A stretch of DNA of 64,000 nt from NCBI GenBank assembly GCA_017654935.2, contig CM065695.1, positions 24,541,054-24,605,053 on the forward strand, read 5' to 3'. This stretch comes from Phymorhynchus buccinoides (taxonomy: Eukaryota > Mollusca > Gastropoda > Neogastropoda > Raphitomidae). The notes below the pieces were generated by a model that worked only from the letters and a program-made list of their open reading frames with translations, made no database searches and had not been told where the DNA came from. Positions 25,099 to 38,500 of this stretch are shown here, piece after piece (the stretch's first letter is position 1; every line of letters begins with the position of its first letter). A program made the position numbers and the translations under genes.

Positions 25099-26140
25099 AT
25101 ATGCGCGCGCCCGCATGCCAAAGCACCCTCTCATACACACTTTTGCATTGAAGTCGAAATCAAAATGATGCATGGCGACTTTTAGAAATCGCACATTTAT
25201 TTGTCTTTTTCAATGTTTGTTTTCTTTTTCTTTTACCATGTACCTCCTAGGGGCTTTTTGGAAATGATGATACATTGAAACCTTCATTTTTGTATGCACT
25301 TGGAATCGATGGTGGGAGGCTTTGTGACAATTCAAGTTATTTCAAAACAAAACGTATTCAGATTATATAAAATAATAAAATACAGTATTAAGATTAAAAT
25401 ACAGAGATTCATATAGTTTCTGGATATAATAGCCAATATGTTATGCGGAATAAATACAATTTCTGAACTTAAAGACATCTAGAAATCCTTAAACTGAACG
25501 AATGTTAACTGAGATAAATGTAGGCTGGAAGGCAGGCTATAAATTAGTAAAGATATTCATGCTAAAATTCAAATTGTAAATTGACAGTGTATTAAGGTAC
25601 TAGTACCACCTAATCTGGCATCAAAATCAAAAGTGCTTTTGTTGAATTTTCAAACTACAGTGACTGATTCTGATGCAGACAAGGTTGAAATTTATCACAC
25701 AAGTGATTTTTTTGCCTTATTTTCATACTTTTTTTCAATACCTATAGCCTTGACTACAGGGATATTGGCATAAAAAGCGATAATTTCCACAAACTGCGAT
25801 TTTTCAGTGCTCTTTGTGGTTGCAAATGATATCTCAAGAACTAATTGAGATAAAGATTTCAAATTTTGCACTGCGGCCTGTTGCATAAACCTCAAATTGG
25901 GTTTCTCTGGTGCAGTTAAACTTTTTTGGTTTAATGTGCATAATTTTTTTCTCATCACATTCTTTTTCTTGTAATGTGAGCAACTGCATAGACATATATA
26001 TAATAACCTTACATGCTTTCTGTTTGATTCATGCAACAAAACTATTAATTTTCTTTGTTTGGGTGAACATTGAAAGCCCTCCAATGATTAGACTTGTGTC
26101 AAAGTAAATAAAGCAATTTCTTCTTCTTCTTCTTCCACAA
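24700..26140. other. Intergenic AT-rich stretch, nothing recognised
   Basis: Holds a CA run (25065-25096) and a TTC run (26120-26136) but no coding similarity, RNA gene or repeat edge that I could identify. Confidence 0.5.
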
Positions 26141-26146
26141 TCAACA

Positions 26147-27350
26147 ATTTGATTTTTTTTATACTGGCTGAGGTCCGAAGGTCCCACACGAAACAAAAAC
26201 AAATCAAAATCCTATCTACAGTGACCCAGCCAGCCAGGACCCTTTCAGCTGAAGCTCGGCATAATGCTGAATCAGCAGGAGCAGGAACATGTAAGCTAAT
26301 TTAAAAAAAGAAGAAGGTATTTACAGTGGTTATACAATAGACTGGAATGAGCTGGGTGTAGCAGCAGACACTGCCTCCTCTGGCAACATGTTCCAGTCTT
26401 TGATGGTCCGAGGGAAAAAAGAGTATCTTCTATAGTCCGTTCAGCACTGGACGGTGGACAGTTGTTGGGTGTGTCCTCTTCTTTGGCAGCATAATTGGTG
26501 CTGGGCTCAGTCTGGTGTCGTTGACTGTGACAATGCTGTTCATGATCTTATACAGCATTGTGAGCCTATATATATATAGCCTTCTTCCTGCGGTACTTTT
26601 GAGTGTGGGCCACCCTAACTGCTCAAGCATTTCAGACACACTGGAGGTGTTGTGGTAGCGGTTGAGAACGAAGCAAGCCGCCCTTCTCTGTATTGCTTCG
26701 ACTTTTTCCACATTCCTCCGGGTGTAGGGGTCCCAAACAGAACTAATAGTAGAGTCTGACCAAGGTAAGATAAGCTCTCTCCCTCAATTCTGTAAAGCAG
26801 ATCTCGAGGTTTCGCCACAGGAATCCCAGCATTCTGTTTGCTTTTGATGTTATGCTCTCTATGTGTGTACCCCAACTGAGATCTTTCTGGATGTTGACTC
26901 CCAGGTATTTGACAGATCATGGGTACTGTGTCCAGGGTGTGGCCATGCAGGTGGTAGCTATTAGTGTTGATCTGCTCCTGGACACAGGTGCATTTTCTGG
27001 GATATGGAACTCCATGTCCCAACTTATTTCCCAGTCTGCCAGGTGATGGAGATCCTGCTGCAGCTGGTTTTGGTCCTGCTGGGAGGCGATGGTTCGATAA
27101 AGGGCAGTGTCATTTGCAAAAAGACGTGTTGGAGAGCTCACTTTTTCTGGCAGGTCATTAATATAAACGAGGAAAAGACAGGGTCCATGCACTGATCCTT
27201 GCGGGACGCCGAATTTTACGCTAGCGTATTCAGATCGGGCTCTCAATTGGTTACAACTGCCTGGTGTCTGCAGCTCAGTCAGCATGTTGTCCATACTTGA
27301 TGAAAAAGGCCCAATTATAACAAAATCCTCGGTTAAATTTATTGATTTCA
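26147..27350 (-). mobile_element. LINE fragment with reverse-transcriptase domain (minus strand, degraded)
   Basis: From about 27350 leftward: FGVPQGSVHGPCLFLVYIND, LPEKVSSPTRLFANDTALY, then QQDLHHLADWE; further on RRAACFVLNRYHNTSSVSEM and LEQLGWPTL; then FFPRTIKDWNMLPEEAV near 26400. This is the RT palm through C-terminus of a non-LTR retrotransposon. The catalytic F-x-D-D motif reads FAND, and several frameshifts separate the segments, so it is inactive. The 3' UTR probably reaches 26147. Confidence 0.82.
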
Positions 27351-27356
27351 ACCCCT

Positions 27357-28493
27357 ATTCTTCTTCTTCTGCCAATTATGTCCACCTGCCGTAACCGGCA
27401 ATAACTGAGCGGGGAAGGAAAAACAAATTGAAACAATAAATGGTCGTATTCTAAGCATGGACCCTACATTAATCTAGCATCCATGTTCTAAGTTAGCATT
27501 TCTTATGACATCTAATTCTAGGTCCTATTCTGCAGTTGTGGACTTTAATTTACTTTAGTAGGCCTAATTGCAGAGTGTAGCCAGTAAATCTACCGAAATG
27601 GAAGCCGTCGGCATCGTTTCGCTCTAACCACACGTGCTGATATACAATTTAATATTTTCTCCGTATTTGCTCGCCTATTTATAAGATTTTGCAGGTACTC
27701 AGCAATACCCACATGTTTAGTCCGCAAGTGAGATGATGAGAATGAGAAGCTAAGCTTCAGTTTGTATTCTGATTCCGAATTCAGATTTGCCTAGTTTAAC
27801 TTAGTAGTTTTATCATGAGTTTAAGTTTGCAGACGAGAGACTAATGTTGTTTCTTCTTGTTGCTTTAAACATCCTCCATCGGCGTAGTGATGATTCTGAT
27901 GTACAAATGGGCGTTTCCAGAAAGGAATTTCGTTTATATAAGAGCACAAAATCTAACACAATTCAAAAACCTTGATAAATACACCAACATCTCAAAACTG
28001 AAATATGACCATGACTGCATGAACGTGATTAAATTTTGTTTTGGGCAAATCTGCCTTTTAATCATTAAAAGGCAGATTTGCCGAAAACAAAATAAAAAAC
28101 TCAGCTGTGCAAAAGTTCAAACAAAAATGAAAGGACAGTGAAGAGGATGCGAGGCCTAATCTCGGCTAATGTCCTAACTACCTGACCTGGTTGCTGCCCA
28201 GATGATCAGCTTAGGAACAGGAGGGGTATGGGTAGGGGTGGCGGTGGCGGTAAAAAGGGCCGGAGGGGGGGGGGGGGGGGGGGGAGGAATCGTCGATTTG
28301 ACAGTTTGATTTCCTTCAAGGAAACCAGAGCAAAGTGAGCGAAGTTGCGATCTTTGTAAAATGTGTTTTCCTGGTGATATCGACGTGTTGCTTGTGCTGG
28401 AAGAGACAAACTAGCTATAGGATCTTAATAGTTCATAGCATTCATATAATGCATCTGATCTGCCATAAATTTTGTGTGTACCAATGCATGTGT

Positions 28494-28543
<50 letters not shown>

Positions 28544-28913
28544 ACTGTGTGTGTGAACATTGTGTGTGTGTATGAGATTGAGAGAAAGAAAGAAATAGAG
28601 TGCAATGCATCTGTGTGCATGTGAATAAATCATTAAATGCACACACACTCATGACATACTTGAAATAAGTTTAAATAGAATGTTTGTGGTCAGCTAGCTA
28701 GTTTAAGCAAACAGAAAATTAAATTGAGTTATCGCGTGATAGAGTTTTGCACTATAAGTCAGGCATCAGAATTGTCCGAGGATCTGCAAATTTCAGAGGA
28801 TTAAGAATTTCTGACAGAGGATTGGCTTCTAGAAGTTCTACTGTCAGATGTTTTGCCTTTTTTTTCTCCAGTGTTATTGGTTCTGTTGCTTTTTAAAGTG
28901 ATTTCTCACTATA
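27357..28913. other. Intergenic region upstream of CPSF1
   Basis: Contains a G-run (28266-28284), a GT microsatellite (28492-28540) and a perfect hairpin (separate entry). A CPSF1 promoter and noncoding first exon may lie in this interval or within 28914-29298, but no core promoter element is convincing. Confidence 0.45.
28033..28093. repeat. 61-nt near-perfect hairpin (30-bp arms, 1-nt spacer)
   Basis: ATTTTGTTTTGGGCAAATCT and its continuation pair with the right arm ending GGCAGATTTGCCGAAAACAA. One mismatch in 30, centre at a single C (28063). Such tight palindromes are unstable in replication. Confidence 0.9.
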
Positions 28914-29157
28914 TTAACCCTTTCGCCGCCAGCCATTTTTCAGTAACAAAAATTCCATTAAACTTACTTGGGTAAAGAAAAAAAAGTCTGTAATATTGGG
29001 GATTCCTCTGTGACATATTTAAAGTAAGACCTATCCGTACTTCCCTAAATGAAGAGAGCAGGGTCTTTGGATAACAGACCCTGATTTGATGCCTTTTAGT
29101 GACATGGGTGTTAAATCATGTGGTGCAAAAATGCGATGTTGGCGGTGAAAGGGTTAA
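28914..29157 (+). mobile_element. piggyBac-like MITE PB1, about 180 bp upstream of the CPSF1 start codon
   Basis: Edges TTAACCCTTTCGCCGCCAGC and TTGGCGGTGAAAGGGTTAA; 244 bp, TTAA at both ends. It is the youngest sequence near the inferred CPSF1 first exon. Confidence 0.85.
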
Positions 29158-29298
29158 GGGTTTTTAGTGGTATTGGGAACTCATTTCAGTGTTGTCCCTA
29201 TTCAGTCTAGCGCCTTAGTGACCCTTTTACTGCGGTTTTCAGAGGATTGGACTTCAGACTGTTCTGATGCCTGATAAGTGCTCTGTCTTGCTTTTCAG

Positions 29299-29335
29299 AG
29301 TGAAAGTGACAACAGAGCTGTGCTGAGCGTCAGTC
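29299..29335 (+). other. CPSF1 5' UTR part of the first coding exon
   Basis: A good acceptor (CTTTTCAG, ending 29298) sits just upstream of the start codon, suggesting a 5' UTR intron and an unseen noncoding first exon upstream. An in-frame TGA at 29324-29326 closes the frame before ATG 29336. No promoter element could be recognised. Confidence 0.5.
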
Positions 29336-29500
29336 ATGTCGCTGACTTCGGCCTCCATGTACTGTATCTACAAGGAGACGCACCCTGCCACGGGCATAGA
29401 GCACTGCGTGCAGTGTCACTTCTTCAACTCCTGTGAGAAAAACCTGGTTATTGCTGGGGCCAATCAACTTCATGTCTACAGAATCAATGCAGACACGGAG
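29336..29500 (+). CDS. CPSF1: CPSF1 coding exon 1
   Basis: Fifty-five codons, ends phase 0: [20 protein letters not shown] then [14 protein letters not shown]. The second methionine aligns with the usual CPSF1 start; the first has a purine at -3. Donor GTAAGT. Confidence 0.93.
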
Positions 29501-32500
29501 GTAAGTTTGAATTTATGTGTTTGGGAGTTAAAGCTGTTATAAAAACTGATCAGCTTGCTCAGCTGCTTGCTTTTCAAATAGGAGATATGTGAAAAATGCA
29601 CATTGTTATGTCATTGGCTTAAATCTGAAGTTATGAAAGCAGGGCTCCCAGGGACCCCCATTTGGGGGTCTATGAAGCACTAATATTGGACCCTCTAAAA
29701 GAATGTGCAGGGGGTCCCAGGGATGCACTAGAAAAATTCTTTTTTAGCATTCGCAATGCCACTGGGACCCTCTATCCCGCCTCTAGGACCCTCTATACTG
29801 TAACTGGCGTAAGTGAAGGAGTCCCTGGTACCCCTTGTTTTGCAGGACGATTGGGAGCCCTGCAAAGATAACATTGTATTAATGCATTTTTTAAAAGTTG
29901 ATTAAAATTTTGATTTGATGTGCATTTCAGATTTCAAGGTATTATAATGATAATGATTATAACAAACTTTTGTAATGATAACTTATTCCAACTTGATGGT
30001 AAATCAAAGAAACAGAAATTCTTCTTTGGATCCTGGTGGAGTAGACAATATATAAAACTATGATGAATATGTTGTTCAAGACATTGCGAGTTTAGTCCTG
30101 CATTTTGTTAAAATTACTTCTATTTTTTTTAATACTTGAAAAGAACGAAGATATGAGGTTTTTGTCCTTAACTAGATCTGAATTTGGGACTTACAAGTTT
30201 TTCGTCTATTTACACAACATAATTTACCCCAGATAGAAAGTAGTTAGAGATATGAGCTTTTGGTGGAAGGTGGCAGGAAAAATTAGAGAGCTGACTATGT
30301 ATCTAACTCAACCCCCCCCCCCCCAAATCGAGATACAAGGGTTCTGAATTTCACCGATGATATGTTAAAATGTATGATAAAAAATGTATTGTTTATTAAA
30401 ATATATTCATGTTCTGTGTATTGATTTTGGTAGTTTTTATTTGCTTTATAGGTAGGACCTGCAAATGAATCGGGAGAAAAGACTGGTGAGTGTTTGTGAA
30501 ATACGTTGTTGCGATACTCATTCTGATTGATAATCAAATCTTCATTAGTCATCTTAGAAGTTAGACTAGAACACTCTCAAAGGAATACTCTTAGTGTTAG
30601 GAGAAAACTGTAGCAGAATACTGACAAGAAAACCCAACGCAGGACAAAAAAATAGATGCAATTACAGACAAACCCCTATTTTATGACTCTGTTAAGCGAC
30701 CACCTCTCATTTGAGACCGGATTTGTTGGCACGGATGCATTTTACTATGTAAACGACCTCTCTTAAACGACTTCCTCTAAAACGCGACTTACGACCGCCA
30801 TTTTGTTGGTTTTTACGACCGTTGTTGTCGTCTGCATAGACTTCGAGCAAAGGGAAACAACCACGGTCAACGACCCCTCCAATTTACGACCGATTTTTCC
30901 GGACATTTTGGAAGTCTTAAAATAGAGGTTTGTCTGTATTTAATTCAGTTTATGAGACTAATTATTATGATTGAGTACTTGATGTTAATATGTTTCCAGA
31001 TGCTCGTCTTTTTTCTCTTTTTTTTCTGTGTACCCATTTAAGTTGTAATCATATACTAGAAAAGACAAGCTGCGAGCACAGTAGAGATTACACAGGCCAC
31101 TTCAAGGTATGCTACATTTCTTTTCCTTGAAAGATCATTTAGATTTACAGTTCAATATTGATTCAGAGGAGACATTTTCAGTTGATCTGGTGCAATGTCA
31201 GAACTGTGTTAAAACACACACACACAAAAGAAAAGAAAAAGCGACCCAACAAAAGATTGCTGGTTATTTCAGCTGAAAATTATGATCCTGCAAGCGTTAA
31301 TTATTTTTCTTCAGAATCAGTCATTTGAACTTTTATATACATTATATGTAGGTAACTTCACCTGGCAGCTTGTTTATAAAAGGTAAAACCCTGGGCCTGT
31401 ATTCACGTTGAGATAGCATGAGACTTAGCATGATGCTAACTTTAGCATCATGCTAACTTAGAAGCTCTTCCAGAAGTCCTATTAAATCCTATAGGACATT
31501 GGAAGAGCTTCTAAGTTAGCATCATGCTAAGTCTCATGCTATCTCAACGTGAATACAGGCCCTGACCAGTTTTAATGCTGAATAACAATATAATTTTTTT
31601 TCCTTTTTATATTTTAAATGTGTAAGACCTGGATAAAGATGTATTGAACATGATCTCATACAAATTCTGGTTTTGTGGGTTAGCTTCTAATTACAGTGAT
31701 TTATTTTAAATAGCTCGTGCAAAACTCGCCTTCCTTTTTTAAATATTTTTTTTAACCCTTTCACCGCCAGCCATATTTCATCCAAACATTTCCATTAAAT
31801 TTACCTGGGTAGAGAACAAAATCCATCTGCAGTATTGGGGATTCTTCTGTGACATATATGAAATAAGGTCTATCCTTACTTCCCAAAACTAAGACAATAG
31901 GGTCTTTGGATAATAAACCCCATTTTGATGTGTTAAATCACTGTGGTGCTAAAATGCGACTTTGGCGGTGAAAGGGTTAAAGAACGTGTTTGCTTTTATG
32001 AGTTGATTATTATTTTTATTGAGTACTACTGTATTTTTTACAGCCTGTTTTAGTTGCCCTGGTGATTTGCCCGTTGAAGGTTTTTAAAGAATAAACCGAA
32101 ATATCGCAATTTTATCAGTTTTTGTTGTTTTTTTATATTGATTTTTATATTTGAATCAGTGAATCAAATGTAAAACTGTGCAAAAATCATAAATAAGCCA
32201 TCATTCTTTGTGAATGTGACAGATGTGACGCGAACTCGGCTGGAGTGCCTGAAGAGTTTCTCGCTGTTCGGCAACATCATGTCGATGCAGTGCGTCAATC
32301 TGGTCGGGGCCCAGCGCGACGTCCTTCTCCTCAGCTTCTGGGATGCCAAGGTGAGCTTGGTTCTGGGTTCTGGGTTCTGGTTGTGTGTGCTTAGATGGGT
32401 GTGCTTTGATTGATGATCTAGTAATAACGTGTGTGTGTGTGTGTCAGGCATGGTAGACCTCCGCGAATCGTGGAAAATCCGCGAAACAGTTTGAAACAAA

Positions 32501-35500
32501 ATTATTTAAAAATGCATTGAAATGGCATGAAAAAGTGAACATTTCACTCTCATTTATTGAATGTTATTGAATTTTCTTTGGCCTCCTGGACCCCCGGCCA
32601 TTTTCCTTGAAAACCACTTTGCCCCCACTACCATGCCTGGACTGTGTATGTGTGTAGTGTGTGTGTGAATGTGTGTGTGTGTTGTTGCATGTGTGGGGAG
32701 GGAGGGAGGGTTGTGGGGGGCGGGGTGTGAGTGGTGTGGGTGGGTGTGAAACGAGGGGTGAGGGGAGTGAGAGACTACGTTTGTGTGTGTGATGTATGCA
32801 TGTGTATGTGCGCGCGCATGTATGGGTGTTTATAGGTGTGGTTTTCTCTGTGCATGTGGGAGGATGCGTAGATAATTGGTTATGTCTGTGCGTGCGTGTG
32901 CATGTGTCGATTTATGATTTGAGTGCTATGTAAATATTTTATGACATTTGAATGAAGCCTTTTATTACTACTTTCAACTATTAACTATTTGTCATTGTAA
33001 ACACCTTGAGCTCCTGGTTTTGTCAAGAGGTAAGTGCGTCCTAAATTTACAGTATTATTCATATATTATTATTATTATATTGGGTTTGGTGCTAGGGTGT
33101 TGTCGGTGGTTGTAATGGTAAAGAACTGGATGTTCGTTTTTGCATTTACATGTACTTATGAAGTTGTTTTTTTCCGTTTTGACTAAGTTACTTGTTTTAT
33201 TCATGTTACAAATATTTCAAAGTGACAATTTTTTTTCTTTCAGTTGTCTGTTGTTGAATATGACCCATCGACGCATGATTTGAAAACGGCATCTCTTCAT
33301 CAGTTTGAAGATGCTGAACTTCAGGTAACGTGTTTTCTTTCTTTGTCGGAACAGCAATTTCTGAGTCTAAAACATGTTTGAATCCCTTTTTTTCCATCCA
33401 AACCATGTTACTTTGTCACTCTTCCAGCCTTTGCTTCACTTATGCTTGGCACTTTTATTTCATTTGTTAATGTTAAAAATGTCATCAAAATCAGCCCTAC
33501 ATGAGCCTCACAAAATGCTCCAATGAGTTTTCGTTAACAGTGGTAGTAAAAGAGGAGACTAATTATTTTGATTTTAATGCAAGTAATCACGATTTCAAAG
33601 TGAAAATTAAACTTGGGATCAACCAGTAACGTTGTTGAAAATGAATCGCAGACAGAGACTAGTTTTGTTGCATTTTTTATTTGTTATAAAGGTTTCTAGG
33701 CAACCCCGGCCCGTAAGGATGTTTGCTTTAGGCAGTGATATCTTGAAGGGGTTAAGTACTGAGCTGTTATTTTCAGGGTGGTCTGTCAGGATACAACTGT
33801 CCCATTCCCAGACCTGTTTGCCCATAAGATTTTGCCATATTGTGTACACGTATTTGACCAAAATATGATAAACGTGGTACATGGGAAAAAAATATGATAA
33901 ATGTGGTACATGGGGGAAAAATATGATGAAATATGGTACATGGGGGAAAAATATGATAAATGTGGTACATGGGAAAAAAATATGATGAAATGTGGTACAT
34001 GGGGGAAAAATATGATAAATGTGGTACATGGGGAAAAAATATGATGAAATGTGGTACATGGGGGGGAAATATGATAAATGTGGTACATGGGGGGAAAATA
34101 TGATGAAATGTGGTACATGGGAAAAATATATGATGAAATGTGGTACATGGGGAAAAAATATGATGAAATGTGGTACATGGGGGAAAAAATATGATGAAAT
34201 GTGGTACATGGGAAAAAAATATGATAAATGTGGTACATGGGGACAAAATATGATGAAATGTGGTACATGGGAAAAAAATATGATAAATGTGGTACATGGG
34301 GGAAAAATATGATGAAATGTGGTACATGGGGAAAAAATATGATGAAATGTGGTACATGGGAGAAAAATATGATGAAATGTGGTACATGGGGGAAAAATAT
34401 GAAATGTGGTACATGGGGGGAAAATATGATAAATGTGGTACATGGGGGGAAAATATGATGAAATGTGGTACATGGGGAAAAATATGATGAAATGTGGTAC
34501 ATGGGGAAAAAATGATAAATGTGGTACATGGGGACAAAATATGATAAATGTGGTACATGGGGACAAAATATGATGAAATGTGGTACATGGGGACAAAATA
34601 TGAAATGTGGTACATGGGGGGAAAATATGAAATGTGGTACATGGGGGGGGAAATATTATAAATGTGGTACATGGGGGGAAAATATGAAATGTGGTACATG
34701 GGGAAAAATATGAAATGTGGTACATGGGGAAAAAATATGATAAATGTGGTACATGGGGGAAAATATGATAAATGTGGTACATGGGAAAAATATGATGAAA
34801 TGGTGAAAACAAAAAATCATTTCTGTATATTGCCTGATTCGGGAAACAGGTGCGCTGTGTGTGTGTGTGTGTCTGTGAGTGTGTGTCTGTGAGTGTGTGT
34901 TCTTCTTCTAAATTGAAATGAATGATACTTTTCACACAGTATTTCTTTAAGTTGTTATAAAAATGTATGCATGTTTGCACTCCGGTTTTTTTAAGCTTTT
35001 CTATTGGAGTACTCCTATTTTGTGAAAAAGACACTTATTTAGGATTTCAAATACACAAGCCCAATTTCAGGGTAAACAGATCTGCATTCCCCAAGTGTGG
35101 GTGGACCTAGATGGACACTGTGCCAGCAGGTGACCATGTTGGATCCCCCTGTGAATATCAAACTCGGGGTTCACTCCACCATCTATTACGGTATTGTGTT
35201 GCTTTTCAGGGTGGGCTGTCCTATAATTATCACATTCCGCATGTACGGGTGGACCCGGACGGACGCTGTGCCACCATGTTGGCCTATGGGCGCCACCTGG
35301 TGGTGCTGCCCTTCAGGAAAGACATCGGGGTGGATGAACTCAACGGCGTAGGAGGCAGCAGGTAATGACGAAGATTTTTTTTGCTGTATTTGCTAAATAG
35401 AGTGGACTATCTTTGGAATTTGAACAAAGGCATTCCACACAGACACAGTGTTAAAATCCCTGACACTGAAAGCCTTTGACAGCCAGACATCTAGGCCTGA

Positions 35501-38500
35501 GTTTACACAAAAGGCTCAGCAGAGAATGCTGTATGTAATTAGGTAGGTGGTATTGTTCATCAAGTTTCCGGAGAACAGCACCTCAACCAAGTCTCTAGAC
35601 ACCTAGACACCTGTCTTCCAACTACAAAGTTAAAGCTCTCTGCAATGCAGGAACGGATCCAACAGGACAGCATTCCAGGAAGCACAGTCTTTCTGACAGA
35701 CTGCTGTGCCACTCTCCAAAGTCTTCAGACAAGAAAGAGAGTCAAGATGGAACATCAGAAAGGAGCTTAAAGAACTCAGCAGCAGAACAACACTGATTCT
35801 GCTATGGATCTTCTCTCGTTGGAATCTAGGGGGCAATGAGCAAGCATACAGGCTTTCCAAATTGGAGAGTGCACTAGAACATTCTGCACATACTGTATCC
35901 TAAGGAAAAGCAAAGGCAGTTCTTTGATGGAGGAGGGACTTTTCCACTTGTAGACTGAAGAGGTTTGCAAGTGCATCTGTTGTTGTACCCTGGCTAAAAG
36001 ACTCCAGGGATCATCCCAACAGCTGAAGCACTTGAACACCATGGTACAAATGCACCAGCTAGGGATGAGAGCATTACGTGTGTGGCCCATTTTTGATTAC
36101 CCCGCCACGTAGGCAGCCACACTCCGAATTTGGAAGATTTTGGAGACTGATGATGCTATGCTAAAGACAACGCCCGCATAACTATGCAGAGCATAACAAC
36201 ATTTTGATGTAGCCTTGGTGTTCTAGCCTATGCCATTTGGTCTGACACAGCCTTAAGCCAAGGCGAACAAGTGCATCTAACAGCTGAATCGAACCCTACA
36301 AGTCACCATCTTCAGGCTGGGAACGGGATATTGTCAACTTCTCGATCACATCTATCGTTTCAAATTTTCCCACAAGGACAAATGCCTGTGTGATACTGGC
36401 TCCCAGACACCTTCCCACATCCTGCAAGACTGCCGATTTCTTTAACTCATTCAAGTGGTTCCAGCCATATATGTGCGGAATTAATAGATAGCTGTCAATT
36501 TGATGCATTTGCTTCAAGGAAAGTACATCTGTGTGCACACCATACCTTGGTCACTTCTAAACTCGCTTCGCTCCCTTAGACCTCAATTTTGCCTCTGACT
36601 TTGGTTTTGTAGTGGTTTGTTGTGGCGAAACCAATTGGTGTGGAGAGTTTTTCTATATAAAGTATATATAAAAAAAGTCTGATCTACCACTTCCCTATGT
36701 TTAACCCTTTCACCGCCAATGTCGCATTTTAGCACCACAATGATTTAACGCCCATGTCACGAAAAGGCCTCAAACCAGGGTCTGTTATCCAAAGAGCCTA
36801 TTTTCATAATTTTGGGAGGTAAGGATCGGCCTTACTTTATACATGTCACAGAGGAATCCCCACTATTGCAGATGATTTAAGTTAAGTTTAACAGATTTTT
36901 GTGTGCTGAAAAATGGCTGGCGGCGAAAGGGTTAAACCTGAAGTAAAAATCTGTAATCTTCTTTCTTTTCTCCTTTTATTTATGTATGTTTTGTTTGTGT
37001 TTATGGCTGGAGTGATTTGTGAGTTTTTTTAATAATTTAAAATCGTTGCGATGCGAATGAGTTAAACTCAAGACAAGGTCCTGGGCTATGTCGCTCTTGG
37101 AAAAGCTGTGCGGGCCTATAGCGGGGTCGTGGTTGACTGCAGGGTTTGCAGACAGGTCTTCTGTGATGTGAGCATGATCAAGAATGAAGAAGAATCAGTG
37201 ATACTTGTAATTTACTGTTTTTTTAAATCCATAATTATTGCGTTTTGAGACCTCCGATTACGCTGTTACGGTTAGCAACAAAAAAATCCGCATTGTCGCT
37301 GAACGAGTGCGAAAAAAAAAGAGAAGAAGGAGAAATCGAAGGAAGGCAGTGTTTGAGCCGTACTTGGCACTGTCGTCAGCTATCCACACTAGTGATGTCC
37401 CTTGAATCATAACTTCAGCTCGGTTCACTTCCTGTTTACCATTTTGTAGGTGCGATCGCAATTATGACGAAAAAACAAGACACGTAAGTGCCGATGTGTG
37501 ATATCGTGACCAAAGACAGTTGTCAACGTTGGGTTTGGACAGGAAGTTGCAGCGTGCATCGTTCGCCCCCGCACCCCCTCTCCCCCCCCTCCCGCTATTT
37601 GTTAAGTGGTGTGTTGTGCAGCAAGTCTCCCATCCTGTCGTCGTACGTGATCGACCTGAAGAAGCTGGATGAGAAGATCATCAACGTGCTGGACGTGCAG
37701 TTCCTCCACGGATACTACGAACCCACCGTCTTCATCCTCTACGAGCCGCTGGCCACATGGTCTGGGTAGGTGGAGCCCTTCTTCTTCTTGGTTTAAATAC
37801 ATTTTTATTAAGTTCAACAGGACATATGCATAAATACATTAACGAAGGAATGAGCAACAACAAGCTTCGAGCTTATAGCGTGCTCTTCTTCTTCTTCTTC
37901 TTCTGCGTTCCCAGGCCATATGGCCATAAATGGGTATGGTTTTCAGTTTTCACTGGTCTCCCTGCTGCGTACAGCCGATACATTCCGATTTCAGAGGAGC
38001 TCAAAGGAGAAAATGGTTTGGAATTTTTTTGGAAAAAAAGCAAGAGAATGGGCCAATAAGTCAGAAAGATAGATAATAGAAAGTGAGGGAAAAGGCAGAG
38101 TCAAAGAGAGTGGCAGATTAGAGGAAGCTACAAGCACAGAACTTCCAGAAGGTGGGTGACCTATTTTTATGAAAGACCCCCCCAGTATCCCCACGGGGAG
38201 AGACTCGTGGAGGGGGCGGGGTCGTCCAGCTCCAGGGTATGGAGGCACGAGGCATCCACCCACTGCCCCAAGGTGAAGCCCAACAACCAGACTGTGTACC
38301 GTATTTTACAGACCATAAGGCGATACCTTTTTTCCTAGCTGAGACCCCTGCGCCTTATAATGTGACTGATAATACACTGTATAGTAAAAAAAACTATAAC
38401 AAAATCTGAATTTTGTGTAAAATTTGGGGGGTGCGCCCTGAGTCCGTAAAATATGGTACACAGTAGATTTTAGACAGTTTGAACATGCCTAACCTGATTA

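Noticed and set aside
28033..28093. microRNA precursor
   Set aside because: The loop is one base; a miRNA hairpin needs a larger loop, and there is no supporting context.
31061..31107. Possible extra CPSF1 exon between coding exons 2 and 3
   Set aside because: AG and GTATGC edges exist, but it is 47 nt long and would break the phase between exons 2 and 3, which join perfectly without it.
33619..35034. Open frames of up to 471 codons on the minus strand rich in MYHI and PHVPH words
   Set aside because: They are the 29-bp minisatellite read on the minus strand; no domain and no start context.
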